Shown here: positions 55,742 to 64,000 of the stretch, piece after piece | How the letters are laid out: every line of letters starts with the position of its first letter | Numbering within the stretch: the stretch's first letter is position 1 | Origin: Ascaris suum | Taxonomy: Eukaryota > Nematoda > Chromadorea > Rhabditida > Ascarididae | Assembly: GCA_013433145.1 (NCBI GenBank) | Contig: CM024168.1 | Coordinates: forward strand, 14,500,868 to 14,564,867 | Reading direction: 5' to 3' | Length of the DNA: 64,000 nucleotides | Notes under the pieces: generated by a model | Told to the model about the DNA's origin: nothing | Databases searched by the model: none | The model's input: the letters and a program-made list of their open reading frames with translations, nothing else | Translations under genes and position numbers: made by a program

Positions 55742-55821
55742 TCAAATGAACACATAATGCTGTTCAAGCTTCGTTGTAGCAACATTGAGTGTAGAACATC
55801 ATTCCTTCTCATACAGTCAAT

Positions 55822-58800
55822 TCATTCGTCCTTCTTCTCATCTTTCTCGCCTTCCTCTGCTTCCTTCTTCTCACTCTGCAATTAAATTCATTTAACGCAT
55901 CAGGTTCTTTTGATTGGACGTTTCACCGCTTCATCAACGATTCATCGTTTCTTCACTACAACTGCTAAGGATTACAGCAAAAAACTCAATGTAAGGGTTC
56001 TAGTGGATGTGGCTTCGCTCTGAAAAAATTTGCGATCATTTGACGGATGCCGTTTGAGAGTGCTGTTTGTGAAATAAGCATGAAAATGCTTGTCACTTCG
56101 TTCAACTATGACTTATTTTGGGGACGTCACTCACCTTCTTGCTGCCCTCTTCATTGTCTTTCTTATCATTTTTTTCTTCTTCTTCTTTCTTCTCGTCAGC
56201 ATTCTTCTCTTCTTTATTTGACTCCTTCTTTTCCTTGGCTTCATCTTTGGGCTCCTCATCCTTTTCATCATCTTTCTTTTCTTTTATCTTCTTTTCTTTA
56301 TCCGATGCACCATCATCAGTTTGCGTCTGAAATGTTTTAAAAAAATTAAAGAAAGAGAAAAAAATGTTGAGCAATATAATTCAACACGCAAGTAATATAG
56401 CTAACCACTCTCTATCGGAAAAGAGTTCGAGCGTATGGTGAAAACATGCATTTATAAGAAGAGGAAAAAAACGCATACAACACAGACAATGGAAATAAAT
56501 AAGAGCAATTGTGGTCGGCATATTTGCGAATGCTCACAGTAATTCTCCTGTCTCCTGCTTTCGAGGACACTTTGAAATGCTTTGACTGAAAGCTTGACAA
56601 CTCGAAAACACAGATAATTATTCTAGTTTTAGTCCGTCGAAAAAAAATTCTCTCTTATATTTATTTTGCAGCAAAAAAATTCGAAATATGAGCAAAGTGA
56701 CGACCAAAATATAGTACTGTTGTGATTAAACTGCTACACGGTAGTGAACTGCAGACACTATATATTGCATAACTTGAATAAGAGCGCTCCAAAAACACAA
56801 ATATTCATGAATCGATTTATTGGATGTTCGTAGTGCATTATTCATCTTATGCGAAGCTAAACGATCAACATATTTGATGTTGAAGTTTCATAGAAGCACT
56901 AACCTCTTTGAGGGCGATGGCTGAAGTCTCACCCTGAAACAGGCATATTGAACAGCAGTCTCTAAAAGAAGCACCTAAAAATTCAACGAGCGATACCTTG
57001 CTCATGCCTTTTTTCTTTTATCCTTCATCCTTACACCCTCTGGAACATGGGGAAATCCGGTATTTCTGTGACAGAGATCGGAAACGAGCCTAAAAACAGA
57101 CATTCGGCAACCTCACTATAGGTCCTCATTGCACTTTTGATGGCGATTCAAACACTTGGCGCGAAGAGACCTTACCGAGTGTTAATGGAACAGAAAAAGA
57201 TTACCCAATTTATTCGATACCTCCTTTTTTGATCCATCCTTCATCGATCCCTTCTTTGACGCTTTGGAGCCTTCCTTCTTCGAGCCTTCTTTCTTCTTTT
57301 CACTTTCTTTCGATCGCTGTGTCGATTTTTCCTTCTGTGCCTATAGGCTATCGCATTTAAACATGACAAGACACTTCACTTAATAAAATGATCATCGGAC
57401 ATAAGTTTTCGGTGGGAGTTCTCTTTTCATCCTTCACATATCATCTTTGCAATTTACAGTCTTTCACCTGTATCACTTAATCGATGCCGCAAACTATCCA
57501 TTCGCAATGTTGAATAGGTCGAGCACGTAAAAGCATTACCTCTTATAAGTAATTTTTGAAGGAATATGCTAATTGCATGCATCGAAAATAAATTGCGCAC
57601 ATTTCCCAATATTAGTTCACCTTAATAGTGATGTCAGTTAATCAATATTTTTTAGTGGCAAACTTCTATAAGATAGTTAAAGAGATCCGCTCACACAGAG
57701 ATCGTTTAATCACTTGCAAACGTTATCGATGCTCATCAAACCTTTTGAAATTTCAATGAACTTCGCAGAAATTCATCCTGTCGTTCAATTCGTTCATGAA
57801 ACACATTTGGGAATCACCATATTTTAGTACTCTTTAATAAATTCAATAAAAATTCATTGAGTCATCAAACATTTCTAACAGTTCAGCTGAAATTCCATTT
57901 ATCATATAAAAGGTGAACTATTCTTGATAATATATCATCATATTATTTAAATCCTTGACAAATCATTGTCGAAATTGTCCAAATCGCGAAAAGAACACAC
58001 CATATTTTTTGCACCCTTTATGAATCTTTATATTGGGACGCCTTAGCGCTTGATATTTGTTCAAGATCTGTGTTAAAATTGTTGAGCATATCGAGTAAAC
58101 TTTCTGCGAGTGAAATTCATTACACTTTTCAAAAATTTTTCAATGAACTTCGCTTCAATTCACCCAATGGCCGCTAATTTTGAAACCGAACACTGCGAAA
58201 TGCGACAATACTCGGTCTCACTAATTGCCGTTCGCGAAGATTTTGCTGTTAGTATTTTCATATTTTTCTGAATTTCCTGGGTCATCCTCCTCAAATTTTC
58301 CTTCTTCTATGAAGACTAATCTACAAGAATGACTTGGCGACGATAACTCGTTGCGTGTGGCAGTGGATCCGGAGATGAGGCAGTCAGTTTGAGCGGTTCT
58401 CTGAAAAGCGGAAGGTCTAAGGTCCGACTCCATCCAGTGGACATTGTTTCCACTCACCACCAAAAATACGGGCATTTTCGGGTTTGTGCCTGATTAAAGC
58501 TGTCCTCTACATGCAACAAGGAATGGATTATGACCACGAAAGTGATTTTTTTGGCTCCGTCCCCGACCACTACGGCTTTTAACGGCAACGGAGCGTATAT
58601 TTTCAAGCGGTACCTCCTTTTCTTTATCCTTTTCATCTTCCTCCTTCTTTCCTTCCTCCTCTTCTTTTTTCTCGTCATCTTTCTTCTTGCCATCCTCGCC
58701 TTCCTCTTTCTTCTCGCCTTCCTTCTTTTCTCCTTCACCTTCTTTCTCCTCTTGTTCTTTCTTTTCTTCCTTTTCTTCCCCTTCTTTTTTCTTGCCTTCC

Positions 58801-60527
58801 TCTTTCTTATCTCCTCCTTCCTTAGCTGCTTCCTTTGAATCGGTTGGCTTACCGGCTGTTTCCTTAGGTGCTTCCGCTGGTTTTGCGGCTGCCTCATCCA
58901 GTGACTGTGTTTTCTGTTCGTCTTCAGGGCGAAGTGGTGGTAATGGTGGAACACTCGGAGGTGGTGGTGTTTTGTTAGGTCTGTAATCATTTCAGTGCTT
59001 CAAAATCCGAACATATTGGTCTTATTTATATTCTCGAACTCCAACTCAAATTCTTTTGTTCCTTTCGAAAATCGGACTACATTTTAGTTCAAGGCTTTTT
59101 ATTGGACGCCGTCTTTCCAGCTTTTAAAGCCACATTCGTCACAGTACCAGTTTGAGCAGTACCATCTTAACTCAGTTAAATGTCATGGCTTCTATGAATT
59201 AAAAAAAATCTTTTTTTCTTGTGAAGCGATCCACTGAAAATGGAAGTCGTTCTGGTGTAAAGGGCATGCATTTGAGTTTTTTTCAACCTCTTCGAATCTT
59301 TCTGGTATTGATAGATCAAAATGAGCGATAGCAAATTTATACCTTCTACCACTTTTAGCAATTTTATCAGCTTTCATTACCAATTTTATGGTTTCGAAGT
59401 TGGAATTAACACAAAGATAAACGCAAAATAGACACACATATGGCGACAAGATGTTCTATAATGCCTTTGAAATTTATGTTGTTAATCAGATATTTATACT
59501 CTTTTAACTGTCCGCTTTATCATGTCACTGTTATTGAGTAATGCTGATTGCAATGAACATTTGTCATATTTTTGAGTTTACAAATATATTGGACGATTTT
59601 GTGTGAGGAACCTAAAGTGCTGAAATTATGCATAACACTCGTTGCAGCTTTTCATTTAAACTCTTATCTCAACTCGGAAATGAGTGAATTTGCACCGTAA
59701 GCAACAATGTTGGCGATAACTCATTTTCAAAATTTAACTTCCAAGAGTATACTTAGACTGTTAGAATTGTTGGCAAAGTATGTGCTGACTCTTAATCCCA
59801 CTACTTTAAAACTTCCTCTCAAATTTACTCGAAAACTTTCACTTGAATTGGGATTGAAAATGAGGATTTCGAATATAATTGCCACCTTTGGACTCCGGCC
59901 TAATATCTTAGAAAAAAAATTAGATTATAGAATGCGACGACGGAAATTCAGGTCGACATCACGTGAGATTGAAATGAATCACGTGAGATATTATTTTATC
60001 AACAGGAATGGCCCTTCTGAATATGGCGTCTTTAGCAAGGGCGCTAATGGCGTGGACGACTCGGGGTGGCGCTTACGCGTGCATGCAACAAATACACAAG
60101 ATTACTATGCGAGCGATTGAAGATGACCCTAAATTGAAATAGCTCTTTAACTGCGCTTGATCCATCACTATTTGTTCAGCAACTCGGTATGCGAAGTATA
60201 TAGTAATTGTTTTCTGCCGATAACTTGCTGTCCAACTAGTAAATATATGCCCTCAGTGCAAATTTATTTACTGATTTAATTACAGTTCGTCTCACGTAAA
60301 TATTCAGTCATCACGTAAATATTCAATCCATCGTTGTGCATACGACGCTTACGTGAAAAATTCGTACCGCAATTATAGTTGTTTTTGAGCGATTTATCAA
60401 CGTAATGTGGAAAAAAAAAGAGAGAATCTTACGATTTTTTAGCACAGCATTGCGTGAGTGCAATCACCGAAAAGAGGATAGCGCCAAATATCGAATAAGC
60501 GATCGCGAATGGCGAAATCTCAATCAT
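55822..60527 (-). CDS. Single-pass membrane protein with proline-rich and K/E-rich tail
   Basis: Predicted 285-residue protein of unknown function. Exons: 60527-60433, 58980-58614, 57340-57221, 56933-56904, 56326-56135 and 55875-55822; all junctions are in phase with GT-AG introns. Residues 1-31 read MIEISPFAIAYSIFGAIL... and form one hydrophobic helix ending in a QCCAKK juxtamembrane motif, where the cysteine pair could be lipidated. A proline-rich stretch follows (PPPPSVPPLPPL), then about 230 residues dominated by Lys and Glu with no globular domain visible. Exons 2-4 each end in GAG and exon 5 in AAG, all in phase 0, as if tail modules were duplicated or exchanged. The ATG at 60527 is the first Met after an in-frame TAG at 60561-60563; the same reading frame is open upstream of that TAG for another 57 codons, so this may be only the C-terminal part of a larger gene. 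A tandem paralogue tail lies at 63571. Confidence 0.65.
58981..60432 (-). other. Intron 1 of the K/E-tail gene
   Basis: This 1.45-kb intron contains a 137-codon plus-strand open frame (59707-60120) and an 85-codon minus-strand frame (59192-59449). Neither has a recognisable domain or clear splice signals in phase with the host gene. The remainder is AT-rich and unremarkable. Confidence 0.5.
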
Positions 60528-60560
60528 TATGACATCAAGAGTTTTGATATTGTCTCGTCG

Positions 60561-62369
60561 CTACTTGCACTCGTCGAATGACGATACCACTTGCAATTCC
60601 CGATCGAGATGATCGTCCACACGAGACACTTCCTCGGAGCGATGCACTGCGTTGAAAATGACCGATTCATATCCAGCGATGCTTTTTATATGGTTGATGA
60701 GACTCCATTTTATCATATGCCACGATTGGATTGTTCTGAAAAAAAAAATGTTTTTTAACGCTAAATTTTGATTGTCTGAATGATGAAAATCGCGAGATTA
60801 ATGGAAATCCATCGAAAATATTTGGCATCAATAGGTCGAATTTAATATTCAAATATATTTCCTTCATTCAGGATTTATCCGATAATGAAATAATGAATGA
60901 CTAATCACTGAGAAGTCTTATTAATGAATTTCTTTAAGAGTTTACGTTGCCATCAGCTAACTTCAATGCGTGCACACAGATAGAGAGTTACACAATATCA
61001 ATTATTTATGCATTAAAAAAATAAAGCACGTGAAGCAAACGTTGGTTGTTCACTTCGTCGATGCAATATAGCATTGGCATTAGAGAAAATAAATATTGCG
61101 ATTGTTTTTTCGTTAATATAACGCTTCAACAGTAGAGTCTATTTGATTGCGCAGCTGTATTTCTATCAAGATGGAAGATGGGCATTGTAAGGCTTATAAA
61201 AATGACCGCTGTCCACTTTACAGGTGAGAACGGTCATTGTTATACTTTAGAAATAGAGACATGATAGAAACAGTCACTTAGGAGCTCCAATGAGTAATAT
61301 TTAAAGAAGCAGATGGAAATCGTATCCACCCTCAACAATAATATTATTACTTAAAAAACTAACTATAAGAGAATAATACCAAATCTAATAAGAATAGTAA
61401 TGAGAATAGCAGTATAAAAGTAACGAAAACATCTTTTCTTCATTTGTTTCAGTGTTCTTGATAAGCATATGCTTCCACTAGCCATGTACTACATAAATAT
61501 CACGGCTACGCCCACCCACCACGACTGTACCTATTGCGATCTGAACTCACTCCTCAAAAGTGAGCACCAATTCGTGCTCATCGTTTTTCATTTCGTCGAC
61601 CTTTCTTTGCGCTATCGATGCACATTGTCTATTCATTATTGAAATGTGGAGTCGAAAAGAAGTCAACAATCGCTTCGTTAGCACAGGATTTCGTTCCAAC
61701 TGGAGATGCAAATCACTACCACACGTCACATTCTGCAATCAGAGTTTGCCGAAACAACAATAATATACTCTTCAACTTGTTATTGTGCTTGAAATGTAAT
61801 GAACTCTGATGCAACAGAGTTTTTTGTGTAAGACAGACGCAGCCACATAGATACTGAAACTCTCACTTTTTGTGGCGCAGATAAAAGATTGGGTTTAACT
61901 CATTTTCGGCATGCGGTGTTTATTGAACATCACCATCATTAGTTAGTAACTAGATCCTGTCGAGGCAAATAACAAATTTCAGTTATCGTACATTCGTTCT
62001 CGCAAAAAATCGCCACATTTTTGAGTAATTTCCGCAAAGTGCCAGGTAGATTAAAATGATTATAATAATCTCGAAACACCACTAATTCCACTGAAAAATT
62101 GAAATGGTGGAAACCACTAAGGGAAGTGATTTCTGAGCACAAACGAAGCAGATGAGCGGAGAATGCGTTAGGCGGAAACAATGGCGTCTACAGAAAAAGG
62201 AAAGCAGATCTGCCATAAATTAAATGAGTAGAAGAGAAATGGGCGACAAAGCGAAGCAGAGGCCGTGGAAGGGCATCGATGAGAAGATCTTGTCAAAATC
62301 GAAAAAAAAGCTAAGGAGGATGTTTACAGGTCTTTGAATATTGTGTAAATAAGTGTGTTGACAGTTGCA
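60561..62369 (-). CDS. Upstream exons of a cysteine-containing region, broken by in-frame TAG
   Basis: Four exon candidates join in phase: 62369-62328 (14 codons, CNCQHTYLHNIQRP), 62187-61951 (79 codons), 61732-61551 (60 codons plus 2 nt, strong GTGAGT donor) and 60735 down to the TAG at 60561-60563. Acceptors are good (CTCATTTCAG, TTTCTGTAG, GATTGCAG, TTTTTTTCAG). The product is not recognised. It has several Cys residues (FCENECTITEIC), an N-linked sequon (NVT), and an amphipathic, coil-like segment ending in SSFDECK. After the TAG the frame continues open through RRDNIKTLDVI into the membrane helix of the K/E-tail protein. The likely whole is an ectodomain, membrane helix and cytoplasmic tail, with either a recent nonsense mutation, readthrough, an alternative splice from AA/GTAGCG at 60563, or an assembly error. 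No initiator exon was found, so this part is partial or decaying. Confidence 0.4.
61021..61550. other. Intron-like interval upstream of the membrane exon
   Basis: AT-rich sequence between the exon ending at 61551 and the exon starting at 60735. No additional in-phase exon or RNA gene was recognised. Confidence 0.45.
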
Positions 62370-63357
62370 CTGAAATGAGTGGAAAATTGCTTGGAAAAGG
62401 GTTGCGCGCATTTGAGACTACTAGACGCTGTTTTTGCGAAATGCGATCGAGGATTTCGAAGGATGAAAGCGAGGAATCCCAAAAAAGATTTTTGAGAACT
62501 GTGCAAAAGCTGTAGTATAGTTGAAGCTCTATAGGTTTTTAGGAGTCTTTATGTAAAAAACTTTGGCAGTTGAATATGCATTCGTTTCACATAAGGATCC
62601 CCTGCATCTTTGTACTCTGAGAGCGGTTTCTTCGGAGAGTTGCTGGATCTGCACCATATGCTAATTGTGTTGCGACACAAGTTTCATAGTTGTGATAGAT
62701 ACTTCGAGATCAACGCTTTTCAAAGCTCGCTGAAGATAGTGAGCTTTGTAACGGACACTGTTGAGCGTTGTTCGTTTCGCATTTAGTATAATATGCCACA
62801 TTCTAATCTCTCTCAACGTTTAGGTGACATTTAGGATATCCGGAAAATGGGTCGGTTGTTGAGGTAGAACCTAGCCCCGCTAACTTCTTTACAAACTGCG
62901 CCACCACTCAGCTCGTGCAGTGCCAAGTTTTGAAGGCTTTCTCATTAACTTTCAGCAAGTTGTTATTCTCTGTGGCTATTCCAATCATAGACAAAAACCA
63001 GTGCATTCTTTCAGAGGACCTAGCCACATTGCGTAGGAGGTATCCTTTCTGGTTGGATGTCATTCCTCTGGACAGCACGAAAATAGGTGGTTGAAGACAA
63101 CGGAATACGCGTAGTCATTCATTCATTCACACGTGTACAACATGCATTCTGTTCTTGCAGTTAGAAATGCACAAAAGGAAGGGAGCAGAAATAAATTTCG
63201 ATGAAGATTGCCGTATAAGAAAATTCAGGAGCCACCGATTTCTCCGTCATTCCCAGTCAGTTACAACACGGTCATAGCTGACTTCATTCATCGCTTAAAT
63301 TTATGGTATAAACAGCACTAGGATTAGGAGAAACAACCGGAAAGCATATTATGGTAC
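62370..63357. other. Interval with scattered short open frames
   Basis: About 1 kb on the upstream side of the K/E-tail gene. Several short minus-strand frames look mildly coding, for example MVQIQQLSEETALRVQRC near 62660 with a TAG just before it in the same frame, and RAVQRNDIQPERIPPTQC near 63090. I could not chain them into a consistent gene. They may be decayed exons of the same family. Confidence 0.35.
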
Positions 63358-63421
63358 ATTCCAACCGCCAGAATAAGCCAGCTGTCTAATGTGGTTGAAA
63401 AATTCTTGTGCATCAGACGTG
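63358..63421 (-). pseudogene. Exon-like fragment resembling a vWA-domain segment
   Basis: A 64-nt open stretch with acceptor GGCTATTCAG and a possible GTACC donor encodes TSDAQEFFNHIRQLAYSGGW. This resembles the helix and turn that precede GG(G/D)-x-P-E-L in von Willebrand factor A domains of extracellular proteins. The metal-binding DxSxS motif and later strands were not found nearby, so it is a weak match to one segment. It lies between the paralogue tail and the upstream exons of the K/E-tail gene and could be a remnant or missed exon of the latter. Confidence 0.25.
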
Positions 63422-63501
63422 CTGAATAGCCATGCCAATATGTTCATTAGAAATTCATAATTCAATGTTATCCATGGAGCAATATTTTTATGCCGTGTAA
63501 T

Positions 63502-63507
63502 TTTATT
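63502..63507 (-). terminator. AATAAA polyadenylation signal of the paralogue
   Basis: AATAAA on the minus strand about 64 nt after the TAA of the terminal exon at 63571-63621. Confidence 0.7.
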
Positions 63508-63570
63508 TGAGTGTCATTATGTGAGCATCGAAATGGAGAGGAATGCCTAGGTAAATGAATGTGCCGTTGT

Positions 63571-63621
63571 TTATTCCTTTTTGTCCTCCTTGTCGCCTTC
63601 ATCGCCTTCCTTCTTCTCGCT
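63571..63621 (-). CDS. Terminal exon of a tandem K/E-tail paralogue (partial gene)
   Basis: After a TTGCAG acceptor this 51-nt exon encodes SEKKEGDEGDKEDKKE and TAA. The terminal exon of the K/E-tail gene at 55875-55822 encodes SEKKEAEEGEKDEKKDE and stop after the same kind of acceptor, so the two share start, length and composition. The match supports a tandem duplicate whose upstream exons lie beyond 64 kb. I found no second exon of it in the last 380 bases; the 101-codon frame at 63656-63961 has no similarity to the family. Because the exon is short, assignment rests on motif and position. Confidence 0.6.
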   Translation of the reverse strand, partial: SEKKEGDEGDKEDKKE

Positions 63622-64000
63622 CTGCAATTTAACCACTCTTAAAATATAAGTAGGGTCATAGACGAATAAATGCTGCTAGTATACTATACATAACGATCGC
63701 TCGCATAATACGCTTGTCGGTCGTTTCGAGAAGGATCGCCTGATTGGGTGCGCAAATACTTAAGAATTTAAGATCGACTGCAGAATGTGCAGCGAACAAG
63801 CAAAAAATGCAGAAAACAAGGCTTATCTTCCGCCTAGGCTGTACTTCACAACATTTTTTCTTGTTACTGAGTCTGACGGATAAAAGTGCTTTTAAAGATA
63901 TCTCGGTTCTATTCCATTTAGACATGGTTGTAAGGTTGTAAGGCTGAGAATTTATCAGCAATCTATAGACTTTAACAGGAATAGCGTGCAGTTTTCCGAC

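Larger units (their letters stand above)
51833..55821. other. Intergenic region upstream of UTP20
   Basis: About 4 kb between the first recognised UTP20 exon and the stop of the K/E-tail gene; both genes are on the minus strand. It should contain the missing UTP20 initiator exon and promoter and the 3' UTR of the K/E-tail gene. Other contents are a pair of similar motifs near 53.28 and 53.38 kb, a T16 run (53964-53979), overlapping opposite-strand open frames at 53866-54301, a GC-rich block at 54401-54575, and degenerate repeats at 55345-55560. No further gene is supported. Confidence 0.6.

Noticed and set aside
58454..58990. 178-codon minus-strand frame rich in Lys and Arg
   Set aside because: It is a shifted frame over the K/E-rich exon 58980-58614. 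The frame with good splice joins on both sides encodes the proline-rich and K/E-rich protein.
59707..60120. 137-codon plus-strand open frame
   Set aside because: It sits antisense in an intron of the K/E-tail gene. It has no motif, no flanking gene structure, and no sign of a transposase or reverse transcriptase.

Overview
The window looks like nuclear DNA of a nematode. It is AT-rich, has many short exons with standard GT-AG introns, and carries an MSP-domain protein of the nematode sperm-specific SSP type. Introns of 0.3-1.9 kb, long AT microsatellites and G/C homopolymer runs fit a clade V strongylid such as a hookworm relative, but this placement is inference. All supported genes are on the minus strand. 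No rRNA gene, complete tRNA, CRISPR array or intact transposase was seen.

Layout by increasing coordinate. 1-9293: no gene recognised; microsatellites, homopolymers and a GC-rich block. 9294-11522: two-exon SSP/MSP-domain gene whose stop codon overlaps its AATAAA signal. 11523-13610: no gene recognised. 13611-51832 and probably beyond: one very large gene for the ribosome biogenesis factor UTP20, assembled here as 56 coding exons (about 2,840 codons) that align along the human protein nearly end to end; the initiator exon was not found. 51833-55821: no gene recognised; degenerate repeats and a GC-rich block. 55822-62369: a gene for a predicted single-pass membrane protein with a proline-rich segment and a lysine/glutamate-rich tail, preceded by in-phase exons for a cysteine-containing upstream region but separated from them by an in-frame TAG. 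63571-63621: the last exon of a tandem paralogue with the same tail, the rest lying beyond the window.

The UTP20 homologue serves nucleolar 18S rRNA maturation. The SSP protein is expected in sperm. The K/E-tail family is of unknown function and is the most novel part of the window. The UTP20 model has one unresolved one-nucleotide frame conflict near 48.1 kb; every other internal junction keeps phase.
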